A stretch of DNA of 56,471 nt from Oleispira sp. (lineage in GTDB: Bacteria > Pseudomonadota > Gammaproteobacteria > Pseudomonadales > Oceanobacteraceae): NCBI GenBank assembly GCA_016765295.1, contig JAESQF010000037.1:3703-60173 (forward strand), given 5' to 3'. How positions within the stretch are numbered: the stretch's first letter is position 1; each line of letters begins with the position of its first letter. This document shows positions 8,770 through 17,760 of this stretch, piece after piece. The notes under the pieces were generated by a model, which made no database searches, was not told the DNA's origin, and worked only from the letters and a program-made list of their open reading frames with translations. Both the position numbers and the translations under genes were made by a program.

Positions 8770-9651
8770 TTACGTATTCCAAATACGCGGGGGACACGCT
8801 TCACGACCATTAACAAAAGGTCGCATCCACTGCCAATACTTAATAAAAACTTTTTTCGCATTATCCGCACACGGACCCAGATAACGCACGATCACTAAAC
8901 CCGGTTTGTGAGTCACAGCAACAAGACCTTTGGCCTGCCCGGACTCGCCGGTGAGCGCCGCTAATGTTTCTAAAGCTTCACGTTGCTCTTCATCCAATTC
9001 AGGAATGCTATCGGTATCATTGGTCAGAATAAAACTGCCAAAAACTGCCTGACTCGCCAAACCTGCTTTATCTTGCATAATATCGCCGGTAGCGGAAATC
9101 GTATTACGCTCTATAAATAACGGCAGGCCATTACGCTGAATCGAGATAACTTGTCGAATACTGCCAGACTCAAACCAATCTTCACTACTCGGGCGACCCA
9201 AGCAAACAATATCCCAACCCATGTACTGCGCATTATCACTCAGCTCGACTTCAGTAATTAACTCACCTTCAGCGCCATCAAATACCAAAGTCTCTTGTGG
9301 CATCCATTCCAACACCGCACTGTCTTCGATTTTTAATGAGACTTTCTGAAACTGTTTACGATCAGTAATGTTGTTATAAATCTTACCCGCCGACGGAGTT
9401 GTCATTAGTACTTGCGCATGCGGCAGAAGATGTAAGCCAATGGTTAAATAATCACCCGCCACTAATCCACCGGGTGGATGTAATAAATACAGATGGGCAC
9501 AAATATTACCTTCAGGATAAAAAGCGCGCTGCACTCGTAATGGGCCGAAGTGACTGGTTTTTCCTAAACGGGTTTTATCATCAAGATAAACCAACTGGGC
9601 TTGATAATTTGCCAGCCAATGTAAGTTCGGATCAAGTTCTTGCTGTTGCAA
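8770..9651 (-). CDS. ureD: Urease accessory protein UreD
   Basis: UreD is the scaffold that docks UreF and UreG onto apo-urease during nickel insertion and provides a tunnel for the metal. The protein has about 293 residues, with the family motifs HLYLLHPPGGLVAGD, LMTTPSAGKIY, WMPQETLVFDGAEG and RYLGPCADNAKKVF. No ATG is available at the N-terminus; a TTG at 9651 lies downstream of an AAAGG site and is the most likely start. It is the first gene of the operon, with a sigma-54-type promoter about 90 bp upstream. Confidence 0.95.
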   Translation of the reverse strand: MQQQELDPNLHWLANYQAQLVYLDDKTRLGKTSHFGPLRVQRAFYPEGNICAHLYLLHPPGGLVAGDYLTIGLHLLPHAQVLMTTPSAGKIYNNITDRKQFQKVSLKIEDSAVLEWMPQETLVFDGAEGELITEVELSDNAQYMGWDIVCLGRPSSEDWFESGSIRQVISIQRNGLPLFIERNTISATGDIMQDKAGLASQAVFGSFILTNDTDSIPELDEEQREALETLAALTGESGQAKGLVAVTHKPGLVIVRYLGPCADNAKKVFIKYWQWMRPFVNGREACPPRIWNT

Positions 9652-9743
9652 AAATGCTTACCTTTTAACAATGTGAAAATGCATAACTTCTGGTCACTAA
9701 GACTGCTTGTTATACATCCATTAATACAGTGATTCAGTATAAG

Positions 9744-9759
9744 AGCAAAGGTCTTGCCA
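9744..9759 (-). promoter_or_regulatory. Sigma-54 (-24/-12) promoter of the urease operon
   Basis: The minus strand reads TGGCAAGACCTTTGCT, matching TGGCAC-N5-TTGCW at all but one position. The predicted start is near 9733, leaving a leader of about 82 nt before ureD. Nitrogen control of urease through RpoN and NtrC is known in other bacteria; here it is inferred from this site and the palindrome at 9894-9908. Confidence 0.8.
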
Positions 9760-9893
9760 ATTGTAACAATCTTGACTAAATGAACGGTTTTTATGTCACA
9801 CAGGCAATTGTCAGCTTTAGCGGATCAATATTAGGTTGAATATTACCCGATCGTAAAAATATAATGCGCCTCAATGAGGCGAAATCAATAAAT

Positions 9894-9908
9894 GGCACCG
9901 GATTGGTG
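9894..9908. promoter_or_regulatory. NtrC-type enhancer palindrome
   Basis: GCACC-GGATT-GGTGC is a perfect inverted repeat with the spacing of classical NtrC sites (GCACC-N5-GGTGC). It lies about 165 bp upstream of the predicted sigma-54 start of ureD, a typical enhancer distance. The rest of the 428-bp gap 9652-10079 holds a CGCCTC-AAT-GAGGCG hairpin near 9866-9880 and the SDR gene promoter region. No other open frame is convincing. Confidence 0.75.
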
Positions 9909-10079
9909 CGCTTTAGGTGATTAATAACATAAGCAATACGAATCCTAATCCATCTATATTATTCAGTTAATGAATCATTAACTTTTGCCTACACTGGTTT
10001 CATTCAGACTTTCAGCCTATTCAATGCAATAACTGAATATGAGAGCGTTAACGATATAACACTGACAGAGAGCAAGATT

Positions 10080-10850
10080 ATGAGTGTAGAAAACCTATTC
10101 AGCTTAAAAGATAAAGTAGCCCTAGTAACCGGTGCAAGTCGTGGTATCGGCGAAGGTATCGCTAAACTACTGGCCAGTGCTGGCGCGCATGTGATTGTTT
10201 CTAGCCGTAAGGTTGAAGGCTGCCAAGTCATTGCCGATGAGATCATTGCGGCAGGTGGTAGCGCTGAAGCCTTAGCTTGCCATATTGGTGAAATGGATCA
10301 GATAGAGAATTGCTTTAAACAGATCGAAGAAAAACACGGCAAGCTCGATATTCTGGTGAATAACGCCGCCGCCAACCCTTATTTTGGCCATGTGCTGGAT
10401 ACTGATCTAAGCGCCTTCCAAAAAACAGTCGATGTAAATATTCGAGGTTACTTCTTTATGTCTGCCGCTGGGGGCAAGTTAATGAAGAAAAACGGGGGTG
10501 GCAATATCATCAATGTCGCTTCCGTAAACGGCGTGATCCCTGGAGATTTCCAAGGCATCTATTCCATTACTAAATCCGCAGTAATTGCCATGACCAAGAC
10601 CTTTGCCAAAGAATGTGCGCCGTTAGGCATTCGCGTAAACGCTTTATTACCCGGTTTAACCGATACCAAATTTGCCAGCGCGTTAACCAGTAATGATGCC
10701 ATTCTAAAGCAGGCCATGATGCATATCCCGATGAAACGCGCTGCCATGCCAGAAGAAATGGCCGGCACGGTACTGTATTTAGCGTCCGATGCATCTAGCT
10801 ATACCACGGGCACCTGCATTAATGTTGATGGCGGGTATTTGCTGGTATAA
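10080..10850 (+). CDS. SDR family oxidoreductase
   Basis: This is a classical short-chain dehydrogenase/reductase of 256 residues. It has the cofactor motif TGASRGIG at about residues 18-25, NNAA in place of NNAG near 95, the catalytic Ser in INVASVNG, YSITK carrying Tyr and Lys, and the C-terminal tail TGTCINVDGGYLLV. The Rossmann start and the RK following the second strand (VIVSSRKVEG) favour NADP(H). The substrate cannot be told from sequence; relatives include fatty-acid and sugar dehydrogenases. It is divergent from the urease operon and about 35 bp upstream of ubiK. Confidence 0.9.
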   Translation: MSVENLFSLKDKVALVTGASRGIGEGIAKLLASAGAHVIVSSRKVEGCQVIADEIIAAGGSAEALACHIGEMDQIENCFKQIEEKHGKLDILVNNAAANPYFGHVLDTDLSAFQKTVDVNIRGYFFMSAAGGKLMKKNGGGNIINVASVNGVIPGDFQGIYSITKSAVIAMTKTFAKECAPLGIRVNALLPGLTDTKFASALTSNDAILKQAMMHIPMKRAAMPEEMAGTVLYLASDASSYTTGTCINVDGGYLLV

Positions 10851-10885
10851 TAGCTACATTATTCAATCTTAATGTGGATCTCACT

Positions 10886-11173
10886 ATGTTTAACCCATCA
10901 CAACTAAAAGGCCTTGCAGACGAATGGATGCAGGGCTTGAGCGAAAAAGGCTTACCCGGCAAAGCGTTCAGCGAAGAAATGAAAATGATGGCCAAAGCAC
11001 ATTTTCAACAATTGCTCGTGCAAGCTAATTTAGTCACTCGTGAAGAGTTTGATGTACAGGCTGAATTGTTAAGTCGTACTCAAGATCGCTTAACCCATTT
11101 AGAGCAGCAATTAACAACTCTTCAAAATCAGATGGAAGAGCAGATGCAAAGTGAACTAGAACCAAAAGATTAA
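10886..11173 (+). CDS. ubiK: Ubiquinone biosynthesis accessory factor UbiK
   Basis: This is a small coiled-coil protein (95 residues) that works with UbiJ in the soluble ubiquinone-biosynthesis complex. It starts MFNPSQLKGLADEWMQG, and its C-terminal half is a predicted coiled coil that includes LTHLEQQLTTLQNQMEEQM, matching the UbiK/YqiC (BMFP) family. I chose the ATG at 10886 over the GTG at 10874, because the family begins with M-[LF]-[DN]-P. The following comM gene is its usual neighbour in pseudomonads and relatives. Confidence 0.9.
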   Translation: MFNPSQLKGLADEWMQGLSEKGLPGKAFSEEMKMMAKAHFQQLLVQANLVTREEFDVQAELLSRTQDRLTHLEQQLTTLQNQMEEQMQSELEPKD

Positions 11174-11267
11174 ACTGCACAACCCAAGTTACTACTATTG
11201 GCTAAAGGCCGATTGCTAGTAACTTACCTAAGCTGGTTAATGAAGCACAATTCTACGGAAAGAATTC

Positions 11268-12785
11268 ATGTCATTAGCCATCGTTCGTACTCGCGCTCAA
11301 GTCGGTATTCAAGCACCTCTGGTAACAGTAGAAGTTCATCTTTCTAATGGTCTTCCTACGATGAATATTGTGGGCTTACCTGAAGCCGCCGTAAAAGAAA
11401 GCAAAGACCGAGTACGCAGTGCCATTCTCAATAGTGAGTTTGAATTCCCAGCAAAAAAAATCACCATTAACCTCGCCCCTGCAGATTTACCGAAGGAAGG
11501 TGGCCGTTACGATCTTGCCATTGCTATTGGTATACTCGCGGCTGACGGAAAAATTCCCGGCAACTTAATAGACCAGCATGAATTTATCGGCGAGCTTGCC
11601 CTTAGTGGAGAAATAAGACCGATACGCGGTATTTTAAGCGCCGCTATTCAAACTCAATATACCGACCGCACGTTAATTTTACCTCGGGATAATGCTGAGG
11701 AAGCGGCTCTTTGCCTAGGTGCAGCGCAAAAAAATGCTCGTAGTTTATTAGAAGTTTGGGCCTACCTATGTGGCCAAGCGAGTCTTGACGAAATTGATAA
11801 TGTCGAACCCACAGAATACATCACGGCCCACGCCGACTTGAGCGAAGTCCGCGGCCAGGCGCAAGCAAAACGCGCTTTAGAAATCACCGCGGCAGGAAAG
11901 CATAATTTAATTTTTATCGGTCCACCAGGGACGGGGAAGACTATGCTCGCCAGTCGCCTGCCTGGAATTTTACCGCCGATGAATGACCAAGAGGCTTTAG
12001 AAAGTGCCGCCATTTATTCCATTAGTCAACACCACAGCGATTGGCTAAAACAGTGGAAGCAACGCCCTTTTAGAAGTCCACATCATACGGCTTCGGGTAT
12101 TTCTTTGGTGGGGGGAGGAAGTAAACCAAGACCTGGAGAAATTTCTTTAGCCCATGGTGGGATTTTATTTTTAGATGAGCTACCCGAGTTTAGTCGTAAA
12201 GTATTGGATGTATTACGCGAGCCATTAGAAAGCGGCGAAATTTGTATTGCCCGCGCCAGTCAACAAGTAACCTATCCTTCTCGATTTCAATTAGTCGCCG
12301 CCATGAATCCATGTCCGTGCGGCTATTATGGTGACCCTTCGGCAAAATGTACCTGTACCGAAGATCAGGTAAGACGCTATCAAGGACAAACATCTGGCCC
12401 GTTATTAGATCGCATAGACCTACAAGTTGAAGTACCACCGATTTCAATTTTAGAACTGCAAAAGACCAATCCTAATACCCAAGAAAATAGCGCGACGGTG
12501 CAAGCAAGAGTATTAAGCGCCTGGAAAAAACAAACTGAGCGTCAGCAGTGCAGCAATGGCCAACTGAGCAATGCGCAGGTTGAGGCCCATTGTAAATTAA
12601 CCGATGAAGATGAAAACCTATTACGATTAGCCATAGAAAAACTCGATTTAAGTGCCCGTGCTTATCACCGAGTTTTAAAAATCTCTCGTACCATTGCCGA
12701 CTTAGATGATAGCGAAAATATTCAAACGGGTCATATCATGGAAGCGCTGAGCTATCGGAAACTGGAGCGTTACCGCCAGAAATAA
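11268..12785 (+). CDS. comM: YifB/ComM family Mg-chelatase-like AAA+ ATPase
   Basis: ComM is a hexameric AAA+ helicase that promotes branch migration during integration of transforming DNA. The protein has 505 residues. The N-terminal subunit-ChlI domain (ASLAIVRTRA-type start, GLPEAAVKESKDRVRSA) is followed by Walker A GPPGTGKTMLASRLPGILPP near residues 219-226, LFLDELPEF as Walker B, and the cysteine cluster MNPCPCGYYGD with CTCTEDQVRRYQ. The C-terminal domain contains ARAYHRVLKISRTIADL. It is full length. It is transcribed with or just after ubiK. Confidence 0.95.
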   Translation: MSLAIVRTRAQVGIQAPLVTVEVHLSNGLPTMNIVGLPEAAVKESKDRVRSAILNSEFEFPAKKITINLAPADLPKEGGRYDLAIAIGILAADGKIPGNLIDQHEFIGELALSGEIRPIRGILSAAIQTQYTDRTLILPRDNAEEAALCLGAAQKNARSLLEVWAYLCGQASLDEIDNVEPTEYITAHADLSEVRGQAQAKRALEITAAGKHNLIFIGPPGTGKTMLASRLPGILPPMNDQEALESAAIYSISQHHSDWLKQWKQRPFRSPHHTASGISLVGGGSKPRPGEISLAHGGILFLDELPEFSRKVLDVLREPLESGEICIARASQQVTYPSRFQLVAAMNPCPCGYYGDPSAKCTCTEDQVRRYQGQTSGPLLDRIDLQVEVPPISILELQKTNPNTQENSATVQARVLSAWKKQTERQQCSNGQLSNAQVEAHCKLTDEDENLLRLAIEKLDLSARAYHRVLKISRTIADLDDSENIQTGHIMEALSYRKLERYRQK

Positions 12786-12820
12786 CAAACTCTATTGTGA
12801 AGTTAACTTAAAGACTCGTC

Positions 12821-14575
12821 TTAATAACCTTTAATAATATCCGCTTGGGTTACCGGCGCAAAGTTTTGCTCTGCTCGTATTAACAAATCCTCTAATGCCA
12901 AAGGACGAGAAAAATAATATCCCTGTACCCGATCACAACCAAGCTGCTTTATTTTCTCCATGCAGCGAATATCTTCAACGCCTTCCGCGGTCGTTTCCAA
13001 ATTCAGCTGCTTAGCAAGATTAATCATCGCTGCTGCAATATGTGCCTGCGCGCATTCATCCGCTAACGGGGATACAAAAGCACGATCAAGTTTAATGCCA
13101 GTAATAGGAAGATCGCTTAAATGTGATAATGAAGAGAAACCCGTGCCAAAATCATCTAGGGATATTTTGATGCCCGCCTTTAATAACCGATTCAGATTAT
13201 CCATCGTCACCTGCTCATCTTTAATCACCGTCGTTTCTGTTAGCTCAACCTCTAAATATTCATACGGCATGTCATTTTCGTCTAGCGCTTGTAAAACTTC
13301 ATCAGCAAAATTTACATCGGCTACCTGAGGAAAAGATACGTTCACCGCCATGCAAATCTTTCGTCCAGTATCTAGCTGTATGGTTTTCCAAGCACGAATC
13401 GCTTCTTGTAATGCCCAGCGGCCAAGCACTTGAATTAAACCGGTAGTTTCCGCTTCGTTAATAAAAGCAGCGGGAGGTAATAAACCAAAACTAGGATGCT
13501 GCCAACGAATTAATGCTTCCGCGCCAACCCACTCCCCCGTTTCAACATGCAGCTGAGGCTGATAATGCAGTACAAACTCTTGCCGTTGTAATGCTAAGTG
13601 CATACCACTCATCAAACCAATATTCGCTTGCTGATATGACTGCCATTCCAATTTTGTTTCTTGCACTAATTTATCACGGGCTATTTCTTGTACCGCCTGC
13701 TGCATCGCCAAAGCTAAACTTTCTGCATCGTTAACTTGAATTGCAGTACTGGTATAAACCATAAGTTTAATATCGCTAAACTCTTGCTGACAAAGCTGAT
13801 GGAAATTATTTAAATCCTGCTCATCCATCGGCTCATTATTGACCGATAATAAACCTGTTTGCTCTTCCATCAAGCGACCTAGTAAGGTTTCTTTCATTAC
13901 ATATTTAGCAAGGAAACGTTCAAATCGAGTTTCTAGCAATTTACTATCTTGCCAGCTTAAATCTGCGGCTTTTGTTTTTAACCAGCGACACTGTATCAAT
14001 TGAAAATATTGCTTTTGCTCTGCTAATAAACAGCCCGCTTGTTGAAAAAACTGTTTACGATCAAGAATGCCGTCTTCAACCACGTATTCAGCCGCTTCCT
14101 TAATATCACGATGGCTTAAACGATATTTTAATACCGCCATATCAATCGCTCGATTTAAATGACTAATCTGCAAATCTTTTTCACTCAGCCACTCTAGATC
14201 TACCAAGGTATTTTCACATAACGATGTCTCCACAGTGGATTCAAGATCTATCGATTTAAAATCAGTCGGTTCAATATCAGAAATAATCAGTACTGGCCAT
14301 TGACTTGCGATGGCTAGGTATTGGCTTATAAGCTCAGGGGCAAGTTGAGATAGCTGTAATACTACGCAAAACCAATCGGCATTGGCTTTAAGGTCTTGAC
14401 CGGGCTGCCACAAGCAAATATCTGCGCTTGATTGCGCCTGCTTTAGCAACTGTAAAGATGATGATAATTCATTACAGGTCGACATAAATAGCAGGCGCTT
14501 AGCATTCTTCTGCACGCTTTTTTTTGCATTGCTTAATTCTTGTGCAGCTTTTAATACTAACTTGGGTTCAAACAA
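12821..14575 (-). CDS. EAL-domain cyclic-di-GMP phosphodiesterase
   Basis: The protein has 584 residues. The C-terminal EAL domain (about 315-565) has the signature AEALIRWQHP, the metal-binding asparagine in NVSFPQV, VELTET, the loop-6 motif LDDFGTGFSS, the catalytic lysine in IKLDRAFV, TAEGVED, and QGYYFSRP. The catalytic set looks intact, so it should hydrolyse c-di-GMP to pGpG. The N-terminal half is soluble and unrecognised by eye. It is Gln/Leu-rich and contains no GGDEF motif and no membrane span, so it is probably a sensory or pseudo-receiver region. It is a single gene, divergent from rep. Confidence 0.88.
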   Translation of the reverse strand: MFEPKLVLKAAQELSNAKKSVQKNAKRLLFMSTCNELSSSLQLLKQAQSSADICLWQPGQDLKANADWFCVVLQLSQLAPELISQYLAIASQWPVLIISDIEPTDFKSIDLESTVETSLCENTLVDLEWLSEKDLQISHLNRAIDMAVLKYRLSHRDIKEAAEYVVEDGILDRKQFFQQAGCLLAEQKQYFQLIQCRWLKTKAADLSWQDSKLLETRFERFLAKYVMKETLLGRLMEEQTGLLSVNNEPMDEQDLNNFHQLCQQEFSDIKLMVYTSTAIQVNDAESLALAMQQAVQEIARDKLVQETKLEWQSYQQANIGLMSGMHLALQRQEFVLHYQPQLHVETGEWVGAEALIRWQHPSFGLLPPAAFINEAETTGLIQVLGRWALQEAIRAWKTIQLDTGRKICMAVNVSFPQVADVNFADEVLQALDENDMPYEYLEVELTETTVIKDEQVTMDNLNRLLKAGIKISLDDFGTGFSSLSHLSDLPITGIKLDRAFVSPLADECAQAHIAAAMINLAKQLNLETTAEGVEDIRCMEKIKQLGCDRVQGYYFSRPLALEDLLIRAEQNFAPVTQADIIKGY

Positions 14576-14713
14576 GGGATCTTCCTAACAATAAACAACT
14601 TAACTCCATTATTTATAGGTTACGAATCAAATTCTGTCTGCCCTTTGAGACTGATCTCTATCAAATTTCGTCATCATTGTTAGAATAGCGGGCTGAATCA
14701 GAGAGGAATGTTC

Positions 14714-16741
14714 GTGGTCGACTTAAGTCATCTAAACGCTAGGCAAAAAGAAGCCGCCAAATACATCGATGGACCATTATTGGTACTTGCCGGTGCAGGC
14801 TCGGGTAAAACCAGTGTGATCACCCGTAAGATCGCCTACCTGATCGAAAGTTGCGGTATTAAGCCCCATCACATTGCGGCGGTAACCTTTACCAATAAAG
14901 CCTCACGTGAGATGAAAGAACGTGTCAGCCAGCTATTAGAGGGCGGCAAGGGCCGAGGCCTAACGGTATCGACCTTTCACAACCTCGGTTTAAACATTAT
15001 TCGTTCGGAACATAAAACCGCAGGCTACCGAACCGGCTTTTCTATTCTTGACCAAGACGATGCCAAGAACATTCTGAAAGACATTATGATGCGCGATCAT
15101 GATCAAGATGATGACGCGCTAGATATGGTGCAAAGCGCCATTTCGAATCATAAAAACGACATGCTAGACCCAGAGCAAACCATCGCTAAAGCTGAAAATC
15201 CGCAAGAGATGATGATCGCTCAGTGCTACGCGGTGTATCAGCGAACGTTGCGCGCTTATAACGCGGTGGATTTCGATGACCTTATTTGGGTCCCGACCAT
15301 GTTGTTTAAAAATCATCCTGAAGTACTAAAGCGCTGGCAGAGTAAAATCCGCTACCTGCTCGTGGATGAGTATCAAGATACCAATACCAGTCAGTACGAA
15401 CTGGTGAAAATGCTGCTCGGCGACCGCAATGGCTTAACCGTGGTAGGGGACGATGACCAATCGGTTTATTCTTGGCGTGGTGCGCGCCCGGAAAACCTGA
15501 ATCTCTTAAAAATCGATTATCCACACCTGAAATTGGTTAAGCTGGAGCAAAATTATCGCTCTACCGGCTTGATTCTTAACGCCGCTAACAAGGTGATCGC
15601 AAACAACCCGCACGAACTCATCAAGAAACTTTGGTCTGACAAAGGCTATGGCGATGCGATCAAGATTCTTAAGTGTAAAAATGATGAAATTGAAGCGGAA
15701 CGCGTCGTAACGGGCATCGTTGAGCGTCGCATGCGTTATGGCGGTAAGTTCTCTGATTTCGCCGTGCTGTATCGTGGCAACCATCAATCGCGCATCTTAG
15801 AGATGAAGCTGCAAGCGCATCAAGTGCCTTACAAATTAAGCGGTGGCCAATCGTTCTTTGGTCGCAGTGAAATTAAAGACATCATGGGCTATTTGCGCTT
15901 GCTGATTAACCCGACCGATGATTCCGCATTTTTGCGTATTATTAATACACCCCGTCGTGAAATTGGCCCAAGCACCATTGAGAAACTCAGTGAATACAGT
16001 ATTCGCCGTGGTATTTCGATGATGGCTGCGACAACGGAGCTGGGCCTTGAGCAATTATTAACGCCTAAAGCCTTGGATAAGCTAAAACGCTTTGGCCATT
16101 GGCTTGGCAACATCACACGTATGGCTTATGCCGACGATGCAGTGGCCGCTGTGAAAGAAATGATCGAAGACCTCGATTACGAAGCGCACCTTCAGCTCAC
16201 CAGCGGAACCCCACATATGGCCGAACGCCGTATGAGCAACGTTTGGTATCTAGTGGACTCGATCTCAAAGATGATTGAGAAAGCCGATGAATTAGGCGAT
16301 GAAGTCACCATCGAAGATGCGGTAAGCAAGCTGATTCTCCGTGACATGCTAGAACGCCAAGCTGATGAGGATGAAGAAGATCAAGTGCAGCTAATGACCC
16401 TACACGCATCAAAAGGTCTAGAGTTCCCGCACGTGTATATGGTGGGTCTCGAAGAAGAATTGATGCCCCACAGAAACAGTATTGAAGCTGATACGGTGGA
16501 AGAAGAACGCCGCCTGATGTATGTAGGGATTACCCGCGCTCAGCGTACGCTGACCATCACTTACGCGGCAAAACGTAAACAGTTTGGTGAAATATTAGAT
16601 ACCACCCACAGCCGTTTCTTAGATGAATTACCGCAAGATGATATTGAGTGGGAAGGAAAAACTGAAGTCTCTGCTGAAGAGCAGAAGGCCCGAGGCCAAG
16701 AGACTATGGCGAGCTTGAAAAACCTGATGGCGGATTTTTGA
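14714..16741 (+). CDS. rep: ATP-dependent DNA helicase Rep
   Basis: Rep is a superfamily 1A 3'-5' helicase that helps replication forks pass protein roadblocks. The protein has about 675 residues. It has LNARQKEAAKYIDGPLLVLAG with the Walker A GAGSGKTSV, VTFTNKASREMKERV, the Walker B region LLVDEYQDTN, GDDDQSVYSWRGA, the motif IV-VI stretches LMTLHASKGLEFPHVYMVGL, and GITRAQRTL. The GTG at 14714 is preferred over the ATG at 14708, because the GAGG site lies only one base before that ATG but seven before the GTG. The partner cytochrome c5 gene lies convergent downstream, as in related genomes. Confidence 0.95.
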   Translation: MVDLSHLNARQKEAAKYIDGPLLVLAGAGSGKTSVITRKIAYLIESCGIKPHHIAAVTFTNKASREMKERVSQLLEGGKGRGLTVSTFHNLGLNIIRSEHKTAGYRTGFSILDQDDAKNILKDIMMRDHDQDDDALDMVQSAISNHKNDMLDPEQTIAKAENPQEMMIAQCYAVYQRTLRAYNAVDFDDLIWVPTMLFKNHPEVLKRWQSKIRYLLVDEYQDTNTSQYELVKMLLGDRNGLTVVGDDDQSVYSWRGARPENLNLLKIDYPHLKLVKLEQNYRSTGLILNAANKVIANNPHELIKKLWSDKGYGDAIKILKCKNDEIEAERVVTGIVERRMRYGGKFSDFAVLYRGNHQSRILEMKLQAHQVPYKLSGGQSFFGRSEIKDIMGYLRLLINPTDDSAFLRIINTPRREIGPSTIEKLSEYSIRRGISMMAATTELGLEQLLTPKALDKLKRFGHWLGNITRMAYADDAVAAVKEMIEDLDYEAHLQLTSGTPHMAERRMSNVWYLVDSISKMIEKADELGDEVTIEDAVSKLILRDMLERQADEDEEDQVQLMTLHASKGLEFPHVYMVGLEEELMPHRNSIEADTVEEERRLMYVGITRAQRTLTITYAAKRKQFGEILDTTHSRFLDELPQDDIEWEGKTEVSAEEQKARGQETMASLKNLMADF

Positions 16742-16830
16742 TTTGCCAGACATACTAAATAGCAGGATAGCTATTTTGCACTTCGAAGAAGCCCATTAGG
16801 GTGGACTACATGGATGTAGGACATAAAAAA

Positions 16831-16848
16831 AGAGCCGTTAGGCTCTTT
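16831..16848. terminator. Bidirectional terminator between rep and cytochrome c5
   Basis: The stem AGAGCC-GTTA-GGCTCT is flanked by an A run on the left and a T run on the right, so it can end transcripts from rep (plus) and from the cytochrome gene (minus). Just upstream, near 16793-16815, lies a short sequence with GACTACATGGATGTAGGA, similar to the core of the urease-operon repeats. Confidence 0.85.
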
Positions 16849-16873
16849 TTTTATATCTAAATAAGCAAATTGC

Positions 16874-17293
16874 TTACTTACGACCTGCCATAAACTTGAT
16901 AGCAGATGTTAGCTCGTCATCAGAACAATCCATGCACAAGCCTTTAGCAGGCATCGCATTCAAACCGCTAATTGCGTTAGCCAAAGTCTTGTCGAAGCCT
17001 TTTGCTAAGCGCTTGTCCCATGCAGCCGTATCACCCTTTTTAGGAGCGCCAGCAACACCAATTGAGTGACAACCAGCACAAGAGGCAGCATAAATAGCAT
17101 CGCCAGTACGTGGACCCGTAGAAGCCGCTACAACAGGGCCGCCACAATCATCACCTTGAACACATACTTCAGCCACTGGCTTGATACGCTCACGGAGTTT
17201 TTCCGTTTGGGCATCAGTCATTGTTTCAGCAGCATTAGCTTGAGCCATTACTAAAGTGGCTACGAATAACATCATTGCTTGTAACATTTTCAC
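16874..17293 (-). CDS. Cytochrome c5 (monohaem class I c-type cytochrome)
   Basis: This is a periplasmic electron carrier of 139 residues with a signal peptide (cleavage around ANA/AET). The haem site is CAGCH near residue 75. The methionine ligand lies in NAMPAKG and is followed by LCMDCS, the disulphide typical of the c5 family, and by LTSAIKFMAGRK. An extra cysteine pair in VCVQGDDCGG lies before the haem domain, in the N-terminal extension. It probably shuttles electrons to a terminal oxidase. It is convergent with rep. Confidence 0.92.
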   Translation of the reverse strand: MKMLQAMMLFVATLVMAQANAAETMTDAQTEKLRERIKPVAEVCVQGDDCGGPVVAASTGPRTGDAIYAASCAGCHSIGVAGAPKKGDTAAWDKRLAKGFDKTLANAISGLNAMPAKGLCMDCSDDELTSAIKFMAGRK

Positions 17294-17548
17294 AGAAAAG
17301 TCCTCTCAGCTATCACGGTTAATCCGTGTATTTTAAATTTCTGGCGCGGATTATAGCGGCATTTTGTAAGGGATTAAAATTTTTCCACACATTCTGTAGG
17401 AAATTATAGCTAAAAATTGATATTTCGTGCTTTTATCACGGCCATAACCCCAAATAAAACAAACACATAGCCTGATTTTAAGCGGATACTAGACGCAGCA
17501 GACAGAAGCGCATACCATTGCCATTCTTCGAGAGCTTACTCTCGATGT

Positions 17549-17625
17549 CCGCTCTTGGCTCAGTTGGATAGAGTGTCGGCCTCCGAAGCCGAAGGCCGCA
17601 AGTTCGATTCTTGCAGGGCGGGCCA
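17549..17625 (+). tRNA. tRNA-Arg (anticodon CCG)
   Basis: The cloverleaf is complete. The acceptor arm CCGCTCT pairs with AGGGCGG and is followed by discriminator G and an encoded CCA. The D stem GCTC/GAGT encloses AGTTGGATA, the anticodon stem TCGGC/GCCGA has loop CTCCGAA (anticodon CCG, reading CGG), and the T arm is GCAAG-TTCGATT-CTTGC. A 7-bp hairpin TCGAGAG-CTTA-CTCTCGA sits immediately 5' (17528-17545). The accessory island begins right after the 3' end, a classical tyrosine-recombinase target. Confidence 0.95.
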
Positions 17626-17760
17626 TTTTTCTTAGTACTTTCCAGTAAGTGATTACCAACTAGTTTTTAGCCGTGACCAAATGGTGACCATTTAATGTCT
17701 AAGCTAATCCGGCTACCTAAGCTCCGTGACCTCCGCCCAGTAATCTAATTTGATCCATTT

